Positions 41,539-54,158 of a stretch of DNA of 64,000 nucleotides are shown here, piece by piece. The notes under the pieces were generated by a model. It did not search any database. It saw nothing but the letters and a program-made list of their open reading frames with translations, and was not told the origin of the DNA. Source of the DNA: Dermatophagoides farinae (lineage: Eukaryota > Arthropoda > Arachnida > Sarcoptiformes > Pyroglyphidae); NCBI RefSeq assembly GCF_024713945.1, contig NC_134683.1, positions 250,501-314,500 of the forward strand. Direction: 5' to 3'. The position numbers and the translations under genes were made by a program. Numbering within the stretch: position 1 is the stretch's first letter; every line of letters starts with the position of its first letter.

Positions 41539-42627
41539 CCAAACAAACACAAAAAAATGATAATAATAATAGCCCGTTTTCTCGTTTTCCTCTTTATCCA
41601 TTCGATTCGATTGTGTTGAGATTTCTTTTTTTTTCTATTCTATTTAGCATGATGATGAACAAGGACCAGGATTTTTTTCTTTTGAATACATTGTATTAAC
41701 GAAAAGCGAAAAAAACCTTGATCAAATTGATTATCTTGCGTGAGTGTGTGTGCAATGGATAAATAGTGTATTTCATTTTCTCTCTGGATCAAGCGATAAA
41801 TTGAATGAAAAACACACACACACACAATGGACTTTTAAATCAAAGATTTCGGTACATATAGAAAAGTCAATTCATTTTCAATGTTTAATACATTGTTCTT
41901 TTGCTGCTGCCGCTGCTGTTGCTGATTATTATTAACACATGCAAACTATTCATTCGGTTCTGTTGTTGTTGGTATTGAATGAATTTCGAATCAATTCCAA
42001 TTTTTTTCTTTTCAATCTCACTCTCTTTCTGGCTCTCTAAATTCACAAATCAATTGTGTGTGTGTTTGAATGTTTCGGGAACAACCAATAAATACATGTA
42101 GATCATCATTGTCATTGTCACTATGTAATCATTTTCTTGTTTCCTTTTCTGTTTTTATTTTTTCATTTTGTAAATCTAAATTCATTGACATTACATACAC
42201 ATAGCAAGAATGTGTGATTTTCATTCTTATTCTTCTTTACATAACACACATTTGTCATTGAAAATAATGTGTGGGTGGTGTGTAGGTGGACACATGATTT
42301 CCAATGAGATGTGTTAGCCATTGTCCATTGAAAAAAAGGAGTAATTTATAATCGAGAAAAAAAAGAGAAATAGATGACCAGAGAGAATAAAAATTATGTG
42401 CGTGCTAAAAGCCTGATGATGTCAATCCATCGTTTTATTTTATTTTTTTATTTTTTATTTTTTGAAATTGACATCTATAACAAAAAAAACAACTAGAAAG
42501 CATCTTTGTGTTTCTAGAATAGTTTTTTCTCTAGTTTTGATTAGCGATTAATAGTTGTATAATGGGAAAAAGATCAGATAACCAGTACATAGAGTTTATT
42601 CAATAAATCTGATTTTTGAAATATCCA

Positions 42628-42855
42628 CACATGATGTGTGATGTTGAACACGTTTCATTTCAAAAATATAAATTCTTGGTTATTCCGGTTTTGAATGAAA
42701 AAATGTGTTCAATTTATAGACCAGATAAAAAAAAACATGAATGTACAATTACACAGAAGAGCATGTATCGCCATCTGCCAAACGATCGTGACAACTATCT
42801 GGTTATTTTTTTTGAAATTAACATTCCTGATGTGTATGATGATGATAATGATTGA
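42628..42855 (+). CDS. Small ORF of ordinary composition (hypothetical)
   Basis: ATG at 42628, TGA at 42853-42855, 75 residues. It includes FLVIPVLNEKMCSIYRPDKK and an acidic end. Residue composition is balanced (Cys, Pro, His, Trp-free) and unlike the homopolymer-driven frames nearby. No family is recognised, and no promoter or poly-A signal was assigned. It may be a chance ORF or one exon. Confidence 0.2.
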   Translation, partial: HMMCDVEHVSFQKYKFLVIPVLNEKMCSIYRPDKKKHECTITQKSMYRHLPNDRDNYLVIFFEINIPDVYDDDND

Positions 42856-45800
42856 TTTGATTTGATTTGATTGATTTGATCCGCGTGCCTAGAATGAAAT
42901 CCATATTATTATTATTTTTTTATCAGCCAAAAAAAAATTTTCGTTTTTCTGCTTGGTATTCATAGATTCATTCATTCATTTATAGTGACGATCGACCGGA
43001 AAAAACCCAAACAAATCGATCATTTTTTTTATTTTGGAATTGAATTGAATCGAAATCCATTTTGATTCGATTGGATTTCAGATATTCTGATCGCAATGAA
43101 ATGAATGAATTAATGAATCATCAAGATCATTATATTGTTCCCGGTTTCGGGTTACAATTTTTTCTCGTGAAAAAAAACTTTCTCAAATTGCAACAACTAA
43201 AGGAATGAATCAAATCCAAATGGGAAAATGATGCAAGGCTTTTTTTTCATTTTCCTGATGGTTAATCCCTTTTATATATCCTTTGTTGTTGTTGTTGTGA
43301 AACCAGAGAAGAATAACCACACACACACACACACACACAAACACAGAATCGTGTGTATTGCACAATTGTAAATCTCATAGAATAATTGATTATTGTAATA
43401 ATAATAACATCAACATCATCATCAGCATTTTTATCGATTCTCGATGAGAATGAGAATGGTGGAAGTGAGCAAGAAAAAAAAACTTTTGCGAAATTCATAG
43501 AATTATTCTATAGATGTGAAAATGGTTAACATTCATTCATTGAGAATCTGAGAATATGGGATTGATTCGTTTCTGTTGTTGTTGTTGTTATTATTCAAGG
43601 GATTTCACCATCTCATTATCGTCGTTATTCTCATTATTATTATTATTTGTATCCGTTTCTTTTGAAAAAAGGTTTTTCTTTTTCGCACACACACAAACAC
43701 AAAATCGATATCCATTCCAAGCCATCATCATGCCGCTGCCAACAACAACAAGTTTTTTCTACTTCGTTTTTCCAAAATGGAAAAGATTAATTGCTAGAAA
43801 GTTTTCTTTCTAGATTTTTTTTTTGCTTCGATTCAGTGATAAATAATGATGAGATTTTGAATTGAAATTAAAATTGAATTGAATGAAAACTTTGGTTTGA
43901 AAAAATTTGATTTCAAATCTATCATACATTGTGTGATCGATATAGAATGGTATTTTTGAAAATCCAGGCGTAAAATTTGTCAATTCAAAGATTTAGATTT
44001 CTTTTTAAGAATTTTTCTTTGATTTGGATCGAATTTATTCATTTTCGAAATTAGTGAAAGCTAGAGAGATGGGGCACCGACGGCCGGGATGCTTTTTATT
44101 GAAAACTCATCATTATCGGATTTCCGCCCGAAGAAAAAAAAAGAAAGCCAATTTGTTGTCTGATGCTGACATAATCAAATTCTTCACACATTCAATTTTG
44201 ATGATGATGATGATGATTGCTTTGCTTGCGAAGAAAAAAAAAAGTTTTTTTGTTGAGCCGAATAATGAATAAACTCAAATCATCATCATTTTTATCATTG
44301 ATTTTTTTTCATATTTGTCAATCACAAAATAATAATCTAAATCCCAAGAATTTAATTATTTTTTTTTACTTTACTGTTTTTGTTGGTCTACACATCAATA
44401 TGTGGTGATATTTTTCCCAAAGATAAGAAATAAATATGTGTCAAAATAGAAAAGTTTTCATTCATTTTTTTATGGTCTCTATGATTTTGTTTACTTTAAT
44501 GATGATGAGTTTTTGTTGTTGTTGTTGTTGTTATCGTCATCATTCACATAGGATTGCAAGATTTGGATCGAAAAAAGGAAAAAAAAATTCCTTATAAAAA
44601 TGATAATGATTCTCGCACATTTTTTTTAATCATCTTCTTATTTGGAATTCTTTTTCATATCTACTGGTGATCAATCAATCAGAGAGACGAGAACATCAAG
44701 AATTCGAGAAAAGAGAAAAGAAGCAAATACCATCATCATCATTATCATTATGAGAATCTGTAATGTAAATGATTGAGCAGAAAATGTCAAAAAAAAAAAA
44801 CAAACAGAATAAATGAATAATCAATCGAATTTTTGTGATTGAATCGAATGATTTTTTATCAATCGCGATTGATGACCAAGAAGAAGTGAAAAAAAGGTAT
44901 TAATGTTTGTTTGTTTGATGAACATTTTCTTTTTCGTTTTTTTTCTTTGATTTGACTTTTTGTCAATGATTCATTTCATTGAAAATGAAATTTTTTTTTC
45001 ATTTTCATTTAATCATCATTTTTTTCGATTCACTTGACACACATACACTTTGATGATAATAATGATGAGTTCAGAAAGTTTTGCTTCAACAAAAAAAAAG
45101 AATTAAATTTTAAAAAATCAACTACAATTTCAGTTGTTGAAATTCTTGTCGAGAGAAAGAGACGAAAAGTTTGTTTATTTTTCATTTGAAAGCAGAAAAA
45201 AAGAAATCACAACATTTGATTAACAATAACCAAAAAAAAACAAACAAAAAAAAACTGCTGGCTGCAGTATAAGAAGGAGGATTACAAATTTCATTTCTTT
45301 CAATTTGGTAGTAAATGCAAATTTCTACCATCCTACCATTGAATGAAATTGAAGCGACAGTGAGAAAGATTTCAAATTCATTTCGTGTGTTTACTTGTTT
45401 GTGCTTCGACAAGCACATGCATCCAAAAGTGAAAAGAAACTGGCAAGTTTCGAGAAATGAAAAAAAACTTAATTTTAAGAAATTGTTCATTTTTCTGTTG
45501 TTGTTGAATCCGAAGAAATGAAAACCCAAAAACCAAAACTTTTTTTTTAATTTCTCTTCGAGTGGCTTTTTCCACCCCACACGCCACTTTTTCTGATTCA
45601 TGATGACTATGATGATGATGATGATGATGATGATTGTCGAGTTTATTAATTTTCTCCTTTTTTTCTCTTTTAAAAAAACACAAACAACCACCTGGCTCAA
45701 TTTTTTTCCCGAAAATCATTTGGTCTAATGTGTGTAGTTTCCGGTTCAATTCATTTATTTATTTTTGATTCAAAATTGAAATTCAGAAAAAATAAATAAT

Positions 45801-47512
45801 TTAATCGTCATCATTTTGATCGTGTTCGTAAATTATTTGTTTTGGTTCCGGTTTTTTTTTGTTTAAAATAAATCGATAAATTATATTTGTCATGTTTATT
45901 TCCGTTTTCTGCTTTGTAGCGGATGGGCGGTGGAAAAAAAATTAACATCATATTAAAAATGGGCAAAAACGACCAAAACAAAAAATAATTCACTAACAAC
46001 CAACGGTGGCCAATACAATTGGCAAATTCGACACTCTCCAAAGTCGATATTTCTTGGATTCTTGATTTCCCCATGGATTCATGCACCACCTTGTGTACGA
46101 TGATCGCCAAGATCTACCCAGAAATTTTGAAAATCGGTTATTATTCGGACTTTCGGCTCTGTATTTGGTTTTAGTTTTCATTCATTCTTTGCAATCCATT
46201 ATCAACAACAACAACAACAATATTACCCGGCCGATGGAAACTTTTCATTTCCATTTCAAACTTCATCGGAATCTAATTTCTTTCTTTCTCTCTTTTTCCA
46301 ATTTCATTATGAAAAAAAAGAAAAGAAAAACCTTTTCTTTCTCTTCTTCTTTTGTTTTCTCGAATTGATTTCATCACTTATTATATTCACCAGTATAGTG
46401 TGTGTGAGTATATACTGTAATAAATACGGAGTAAACAAAATGAAAACGAAATCCTAAATTGAATTTTATGTCCAAATTCTAGAGAAACAAAGAGACTTGA
46501 AGATTCAAAACTATTAATACTTTGAAAGATTTTGTTGTTGTTGCTGCTGTTCGTGTAATTGAAACGGTCGTTTTGGAATCAAATTATTGGATTCTCGGCT
46601 TTTTCTTTTTTGGATATTGGAAAATTTTTTCGTCATCCACCCACAACAACTAAATAAAATCGAGTCCAAAATCGACATTTTTTTTCTCTCAAATTCAAGT
46701 TTTCATTTCCATTTATTCGATTCTTTCCATCCATCATCGATCATAATCATCATCTATTCGTTTTCCATATTAATTAGTATATATTTGAAACCAAAAAAAA
46801 AAAAAAAAAACACATACACATCATTTTTATCGGTTAAATGAAGGAAGTGAACAACAGAATCATCATTTACCGGCATCGATGAAAAATATGGAAAAGCATT
46901 CTTGGCTGCCATTTTGTCAATAAATGTGTCGTATAAATGAGCGATGAGCCGATACAATCCGGGAAAAAAAATTGAAAATATTTTTATCGCAAAAATCGTT
47001 CGCTATACTCATAATGAATGAATGAACAATTTTTCTTTATGAATTTTCATTTATATATATAACAACATTGTATTATGATCATCATGATGATTATTAATGA
47101 GACAAAACGTGAGTGTTTTGTGCGAATGAGAATGATCAAGCATCCAAACAACCAAAAAAAAACAACGGTAATCAATCTATCCCTAAATCTATTTCCACTT
47201 TTATGAATCATCAGCATTGTTATTACTATTATTATTGCCATTCCATTCCATTATCGTCCATTATCAAACAAAAAAAAATTTAATCTATTCGCTTACAGAT
47301 TGTTGTGTGAATAATTTCTATTCCAACATTTTCATATCAATAACCATGTAATTGATCAATAATTTATAGCCAAAAAAAAAACTAATGTTATCAGTTATTT
47401 ACCCATTTACAAAAACAAACGAAATCATTCCCTCGACGATAAAGTTTGATTCATAAAACAAAAAACAAAAAACTTTTATTTTTTTTTCATTCAAATTATA
47501 AGATTCTCTACC

Positions 47513-47541
47513 AAAAAAAAAAAAAAAAAAAAAAAAAAAAA
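47513..47541. repeat. Poly-A tract (A29)
   Basis: This is the longest homopolymer I saw. It lies 36 bp beyond the stop of the minus-strand Gag-like gene, where it reads as poly-T on that gene's sense strand, so it is not a retrotransposed poly-A tail of that gene. Confidence 0.95.
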
Positions 47542-47576
47542 CATTCCCAAAATTCAATGCATTTCATTATAATCCA

Positions 47577-49025
47577 TTAATCCATTCTTCTTACAAATGT
47601 TCGATCAACATTAATATTACGTCCACGTTGATTTTTTTGTTGATTCTGTTTACTTTTATCATTATTCTGTTTGGAATGATGAATTTCAGAAACTTTTAAA
47701 AATTCAAAACATAAATTTGAATGATGTGTATATCGTTTTTGATGACAGCTTTGATTACAACATTCTATTTGTCTTTTACATTGTTCAGATGATTCATGTG
47801 TCTTAGTGCCCGGTTTTAAACGATCAAAACAACGTTTACAGAGATTTAATTCATCAGCACGTTTTTGACGTTGTTCCATTGAATAGTATTGATTACATTG
47901 ATAATCATTATGACCTACACGACCACAAAATAGACATTTATGATCTTTTTTATTCACCAGTGATTCATTATTCATCGATGATGACGATGGTGGTGATGAG
48001 ATCGATGATGAATCCGCTTTCGATGTTTGATTTCGATTTTGATTTTGTTCAGAATTTGCCACAGCAGCTGATGATGACGATCGTTGTTGTTGTTTTGATT
48101 GTCGAACATCACCAACAATAACGGCAGCAGCAGCAGCAGCATCCAATGATTTATTTGATTTTGTTTGTTTTGACAAATTATTTTTGCTGTTGCCAAGCGG
48201 ATTTGTTTTTTTATCAAATTCCGAATAATGACTTTCCAAATATTCAAATAATTTCGCCGTCTCCAAATCAGAAGAATGCTGTGAATTGCTGTCGCAGGAA
48301 CTTTCTTTGTTTTCTGTTGATGATGCTGAAAGAAAAATATTAATATCACATTCAAAACATTGACAATTTTAAATCATACCATAATCATATTTTTTTGGTG
48401 GGGGTTTCGACCAATCCATATTTTTTGGTATTTCACGTTGTTTTTCATCCACTTTTTTACTTGGGATGACGATTTGTGATGGCGGCGATTGAATTGATGA
48501 TTTTTGCATTTTTTCTTCCAATTTTTCCATTTCTTCACCATCATCACAATCATTATTTAAACAATGATTAATGTTCGTAATCGTTGATTCAACAGGATTA
48601 CCATTTCCATATGATGATGATTGTTGTTGTTGGTATTGTACGATACTGATCATCGATTGTGATGATGGTGATAATAATGATGACATTTTCGAATAAAGAT
48701 GACAATTATTAATACCACCATCACTAGATTGTTGAAAATAGTCAACAATTCTATCCAATGATTGTCTAATCATTCGTGTGTAGGATCGTGATTGTATTCT
48801 ATCATCTACAGTTCGATCTAATCGACGATCCCAATCATCAAGATTACTACAATACGTGCGTAGATTATAATATTCATCCAATAATCTACGAATATTTTGT
48901 TCACGAATTAATAAATCGATAGAATCGGCTATGACATCAAGTTCAAGTCTTGTATCACGACGATATTCTTTAATTGTTTCAAGATCTTCCAAGTATACGG
49001 AAATTTTCACCATTTTATTATTCAT
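47577..49025 (-). CDS. Gag-like zinc-knuckle protein (BEL/Pao-type; candidate domesticated retroelement gene)
   Basis: Two exons, 49025-48380 and 48325-47577, join at G|GTATGA and TTTCAG|CA (phase 1) across a 54-bp intron, giving 464 residues. An in-frame TAA lies upstream of ATG 49025. The N-terminal part is charged and helical (DLETIKEYRRDTRLELDVIA; about 15-90, coiled-coil-like), followed by a Ser/Gln/Ala-rich linker. Near the C-terminus is a CX2CX4HX4C knuckle (CLFCGRVGHNDYQC, about 346-359). A second Cys/His cluster follows (LCKRCF ... EQCKRQIECCNQSC ... HHSNLC, about 378-421), like the region after the knuckle in BEL/Pao polyproteins. No protease, reverse transcriptase, integrase or LTR is visible nearby. 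The spliceosomal intron, intact frame and missing pol suggest a captured host gene; an isolated decaying fragment is the alternative. Confidence 0.7.
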
Positions 49026-49622
49026 TTTTTTTCGTTTCACAAATACGGATATTTGATTCAGTTAATTAAGATGCTTTCTTTTGCGTTTCGGTTAATATAA
49101 TGATGATGATGATGATGATGTTGATGAAAACAAAAAAAATACGACGAAAATCCACCCATCACTTATGAAACATGAATACATTCATGATGAGCAACACAAA
49201 AACCAATCTCCGGTGCTACCATCTTTCGTAAAATTGAAATGTTTTTTTTTCCGAAATTTGGATAATTTTATTTTTTGTTTTATTGGTATTTGAGAAAAAT
49301 AGAAATTTTTTTTTTAATTTTCAAAAAGAAAAATATTTTCAATTTATAATCAATTGTTTTTGGATATTTATGTTCGTGTGCATGTCTTATTATTGATAAT
49401 TATCAAGATATATAACACATTCATTCAATAATGATAAGATTGATATTGACAAAACCAGTGTAAATAATAATGATGATGATGACCATCACCATTGACAAAA
49501 AGGTAAAGAAAAAATCAAGAATCGAATAAGGTAGGAAGGAGAAAAGTAATCATGTGTGTATGTGTGTCCGATTCATGCTCATCGTAAAAGGGAAATCGAT
49601 GATGTTAATCCATTCATTTCTT
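49026..49622. other. Spacer between UBE2L3 3' end and the Gag-like gene start
   Basis: No gene is seen. It holds a (CAT)n tract near 49098-49120, T/A runs and a mixed stretch at about 49140-49240. It should contain the promoter of the Gag-like gene and the UBE2L3 3' UTR, both transcribed leftward. Confidence 0.5.
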
Positions 49623-50282
49623 TCAATCGCTGGGCCTTTTTTCAGCAAATTTTTTTGTATAATCTTCAGCATTTTTAAAGAATTTTTTTCTATCTCTAAT
49701 ATATTCTTCAGCCAAATCTGTACGTAATGGATGTTCAGGTTCAGGATCATTCACTAGTGCAATCAATGCTTGTATCACTAGAATTGAACAAAAAAAAAAT
49801 TGTCAAAAAAAGAATTCGAATGTTTTTGTTCATCAAGTTACCTTGCTCAGTACGTGTTGCTGGTTTCCAATTTTCTGGTTGTATAATCGGCAGACAGATT
49901 TGTCCTTTTTCATCAATATTTGGATGATAGATTTTTGTTTTAAACGTTATTTTCGGTGGCTTAAATGGATATTCAGCCGGAAAGTTTATTTCAATTCGAA
50001 ATGCTCCACGATTATATGGTACATTATCCTATATGAGCAAAATAATAGATTATCTACACTGAATCAACAACAATCATTCATTGAACTTACAGGAACAACC
50101 AAACCTGACCAACAAAGTATATTGTGATCATCGACCATAATATCACGAAAACAACGCATACCGGGACCTTTACATTCTTTTAATTCTTGTAATTCCTAAT
50201 GAAAAAAAAATTATATAAAAATCAAATCATCATTTTGAAGAAAAAAAACTTTTACCTTTTGAAGACGACGTGTTGCTGTCAT
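49623..50282 (-). CDS. Ubiquitin-conjugating enzyme E2 L3 (UbcH7)
   Basis: Four exons: 50282-50256, 50195-50091, 50028-49842 and 49777-49623. All sites are GT/AG, introns are 60, 62 and 64 bp, and the product is 157 residues (human 154). The protein carries ubiquitin as a thioester to HECT and RBR-type E3 ligases in cytosol and nucleus. Nearly identical to the vertebrate family are [36 protein letters not shown] with catalytic Cys89, [11 protein letters not shown] and [15 protein letters not shown]. The Pro two residues after the catalytic Cys and the His of PEHPLR are kept; in UbcH7 these limit direct transfer to lysine and favour HECT/RBR partners. It ends KRPSD, like human KRPVD. The gene is head-to-head with MELK. 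Confidence 0.96.
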
Positions 50283-51192
50283 TTTTATTTTGATGGATAA
50301 TGAATTATGATCTCAAAAAGAAATCAATAAATAAGGTAAATATTGATTTATTAATAAAAGGAGAAAAAATCTAGAGATAAGGATTCCGATATCACAGAAT
50401 ATGTAGATGCTAACAATGTACGAAATCGAATGATTACAAGTTCTCTTTTTTTAGGCTGCAGTTGTTGATGAAGAATATGTGCACCATAAAAAGACAACGA
50501 CCACCAAAAAGCAATGTTATGTTTTTTGGAGTCTGATAATGGATTTTATCGCTACTAAGAGATTAACAATCAATCAAATTATATATCGAAAACATAGAAA
50601 AAGATTCAATTCAATTTCTACGAGAAAAAACCGAATCAAAGACAAAGACAATCGAATTGATTCCGGAATATAATGAGATGACAAACAATAATTGATAGAA
50701 TCGTCAAACAAAAAAAAAATACAATTGACATTGATGACATCAGATGGTCTTGCTGCTTTCTTCACCAATCATCATCATCGTCATTATAGAAAACGCAGAA
50801 AATAGAAAAAAAAGATTACCACAGACTAAATTACACAAACACACAGACACACCACACACACAATCAAATAACTCAAGAAAGCCACTACGACAGAGAAAAA
50901 AATCACACACAAAGATGATGAAAGCATCGAGATGCTGATAACTCGAACTATCGCGATAGTAATGGACGAATTTTTTGGCCGTTGTTTTTTTTGGATTCGA
51001 ACAGACAACGCATGCGAAAAGTATATTGAAATTTGATTGGACAATTTTCAAAAAAAAAAAAAATCTGTTTCAACTCTGTGTGTGACCCAAAATTTTTATT
51101 TGTTTGATTACTTGAAAACAGTCCGTTTAATTTTTTTTGTTACTTGATTCGATTTTGTTACAATTGATTGATTGATTCAAAACAATTGAAAA
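50283..51192. promoter_or_regulatory. Divergent promoter region of UBE2L3 (-) and MELK (+)
   Basis: These 910 bp lie between two start codons pointing outward and must carry both promoters and 5' UTRs. No TATA box was assigned with confidence. A (CA)-rich stretch at about 50836-50862 and an A-run at about 51049-51061 are visible. No coding frame of note. Confidence 0.55.
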
Positions 51193-53974
51193 ATGGCTAA
51201 TAATGAGCCTCATCAAACAAATGTCAATGATAAACGATTATTCAACCCGACGGATGCCACGATGGAATTCAAAATGACCATGGAAGATATTTGTCTGGAA
51301 GCTGGTTATTATCTACATAAAAAACCATTAGGTGAAGGTGGTTTTGGTAAAGTTCGTCTAGCTACACATCTTCGTACCAATCAAAAAGTAGCGATTAAAA
51401 TGATGAACAAACAAAAATTGGGCCAAGATTTACAACGTGTTCGTATCGAAGTTGAAGCCTTGAAAGTTTTACAACATGATAATATAGCGAAAATGCTGCA
51501 AATCATTGAAACTGATACCGATATTTATTTGGTTCTTGAGTATTGTAGTGGTGGTGAATTATTTGATTATTTAATTTCTAAACGGCGTTTGACTGAAACA
51601 GAAGTTCGTATCATTATGAAAGATTTATTCAAAGTTTTACTTTATATTCATAATCGTGGTTTTGCACATCGTGATCTGAAGCCGGAAAATATTCTATTTG
51701 ATCATAATCATCGAATTAAATTGATTGATTTTGGTTTGGCAGCCAATTCTTCGGTAAGTGGCGAAATGTCATTCGCGTTTTTTTAAATGTTTTTTCTTGT
51801 TTTAATTTTCGTGCTATAGAAAAACAAAGCAGCATTGGCATTTTTACAAACTTGTTGTGGAAGTCCTGCTTATGCCGCACCGGAATTACTTCGTGGACTC
51901 ACTTATTCGGGACCGGCTGTCGATGTTTGGAGTGCTGGTGTTCTCCTTTATTCTTTGATTGTAGGCCAACTGCCATTCGATGATGAAAATATGAATAATT
52001 TGTATAAGAAAATTCAAATCGGACGTTTTATGATGCCCCAATGGCTTTCAGCTGATGTACGTGATTTAATCTCGGCAATGTTACGTACAAATCCAGCTGA
52101 ACGTATAACAGTTGCAAAAGCCTTAGATCATCGTTGGATACGTAAAGGATTCACAGCTCTATCACCATCCGTACCGCCACCAATTTCACAACGTTGTCCA
52201 CTTTCACCTCAATCAATCGACCAGAAAATATTCTCTTATCTCGAACAATTATTTCCACAAATGTCCGAGGTTGAATTACGTGGACGTTTAAAATTATTTG
52301 GTTATGTAACTGCGACTTATTTATTACTCAAACATGATCCACAATCCATAAAGGTGAGACATGAGAATTTGAATTTTAAATTAAAAATCTAAATTTGCGT
52401 TTTATTAGGCCGTACAAGAATTGTTACAATCTCGAATGAAACCATTGGCTCAACAACAACAAGAATTATCCACCATTGTTCATCATCAACCGCCACCTGC
52501 TCGTATTGCAGCCATAAAACGTAAATTACAACTTGATTGTGATATCAATCATAATCAAGAACAACAAACACCATCATCAAGTGGTGGTGCTGGAACAATG
52601 GAACCAGTTGCTAAAAAAATTGCAAGAGAAAATTTGTCGACACCAAAAAAACCCGTATTATTAAATGGTATACAACAGCATTCAACAACACCGAAAACAC
52701 CGAATATTCCATTATTAGCTGAACGTAAACAAATGTTGGTTAATAGCGCCAATGCTACAAAATATTCACCAGCATCAATAAGAGTAGCAGCTACACGATT
52801 AACACCACAACAAGCTCGAAAGATAAAATCACCAAAACTAAAGAAACCGGTGATGAATGATGAAAATTGTTCGACAATTAAAAATCAATCAATCAAAAGT
52901 CCATTGACTAACAACAACAACGGTGTAACAACTGTTAAAAGTCCATTACGTGATATGCGTAATCAGGTTCTATCTCCAAATTCGTCGATTAACGACAATA
53001 AACAAACGATCCAATCAATTAAACAATCACCACGAAAAACAACTATGGTAACACCAACTAAATCATCTACATCATCTTCAACGAAAAAATCATTGCTTCG
53101 ACGTTTAATGGCATCGGCAACACCGACGGCTAAATCTCATCATTCATCACCAAGAAAATTGGACGCATCCACGCCATCCAATAATATAACAATGACATCA
53201 TATAAGGAACCACAAGAATGTTTGGATCATTTAACACTCACGTTACGTTCAAAAGGTGTTGAATGTAAACAAAAAAAGTATGTACCAGAATCTTCTACTA
53301 TTAGAACTATGAATAGAAATCAAACATTTATCAAACGAAAGCGAACATTCATCATACGACAACAAAGACGACCAAGGTTATCGTCATCTCGTCGACCTCA
53401 TCAATCGATAATGACAAGTAAATGGAAAAGGCTTACATTTTTGGTTAAAAATCGTAACCGATAAACGACAAACCAACTGTTGAATTTGACTTTTTTCTTT
53501 CTTCTTTGTTCGTGTATCATCTGTGATTCTAGATATTTATTTTTAAATTAAAACAACAACCAACGAATTTGATGATGATGTTCGCTTTGTTTGCTTCTTA
53601 TTTTGATTGATAAAAGTTAACCCAATTAATGGCCCACTTTTTAATTTTTTTTTTCATTTCATTCTTGTCCTAACCCCCGATTTTACCCATAATTTACTAG
53701 CTTTACCTTAAAATGTTTCTTTACTGATCGTATACATTCATCATTGAAATTTGAATTGGAAATTTGTCGATTCAATGGCCTATGTGTTATTCATCGTAAA
53801 CGTTTGAATGGTGATGCATGGAATTATAAGAAAATTTGTGAATTAATCTTACAATTAAGCAATGAACAACAATTGGCCGCATTGAACAGTAGAAGCAATA
53901 GTGGCAATAAAACAATGACACAACAGCAACAACAACCATCACCTTGTGTCATTGAAACCGAGACCCGAGTTTGA
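51193..53974 (+). CDS. Maternal embryonic leucine zipper kinase (MELK)
   Basis: Exons 51193-51753, 51820-52353, 52409-53277 and 53701-53974 (introns 66, 55 and 423 bp) give 745 residues (human 651). MELK is an AMPK-related Ser/Thr kinase with roles in mitosis and proliferation. Visible features: P-loop GEGGFGKV 47-54, VAIK Lys69, AHRDLKPEN with Asp161, DFG 179-181, the activation loop LQTCCGSPAYAAPE with Thr198 (the autophosphorylation site of the family), then a UBA-like segment (VELRGRLKLFGYVTATYLLL) typical of MELK. A long Pro/Ser/Lys-rich linker has many TPxK-like sites. The C-terminal KA1 domain is split by intron 3 (ECLDHLTLTLRSKGVECKQK, then FTLKCFF...SSLKFELEICRF...RLNGDAWNYKKICE). 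The last exon was placed by phase and KA1 similarity. Confidence 0.95.
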
Positions 53975-54158
53975 TAAAAGCGCGATAAATAGCAACCATC
54001 CACCCACACCTTTTTATTTAGTATTGGCCAATCATCAAAATCTATCCATCTCGATTTATCTAATTTATTTTTTCTTGTTTAAAAAACATTATTCCACTTT
54101 TATATTTTAATCATTAAATCACATTTATATACAAATTTCAATTTCGATCATTAATCGG

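Larger units (their letters stand above)
23935..47576. other. 23.6-kb gene desert of simple repeats with weak ORF candidates
   Basis: I recognise no protein family in this stretch on either strand. It consists of poly-A/T, (CA)n, (CAT)n, (GTT)n, (GAAT)n and ATT-rich DNA. Open frames up to 193 codons exist (for example 26485-27066 plus, 45182-45700 minus) but are T- or A-rich and read as Phe/Leu/Ser or Lys/Asn/Ile runs. Four weak candidates are listed separately (27923-29042, 37288-37547, 40900-41139, 42628-42855). A less repetitive 200-bp patch lies at about 45995-46200. The region may hold the innexin 3' UTR, regulatory DNA or non-coding transcripts; sequence alone does not say. Confidence 0.6.

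Noticed and set aside
45182-45700. 172-codon minus-strand open frame
   Set aside because: It contains Ile and Lys runs from (ATG)n and poly-A, and an overlapping plus-strand frame (45315-45521) looks just as good. No domain is recognised.
47513-47541. Poly-A as a retrotransposition tail of the Gag-like gene
   Set aside because: It reads as poly-T on that gene's sense strand, and the gene has an intron.
53278-53466. C-terminal extension of MELK exon 3 as the main product
   Set aside because: Splicing at 53277 to 53701 restores a complete KA1 domain in phase, so the read-through is at most a minor isoform.
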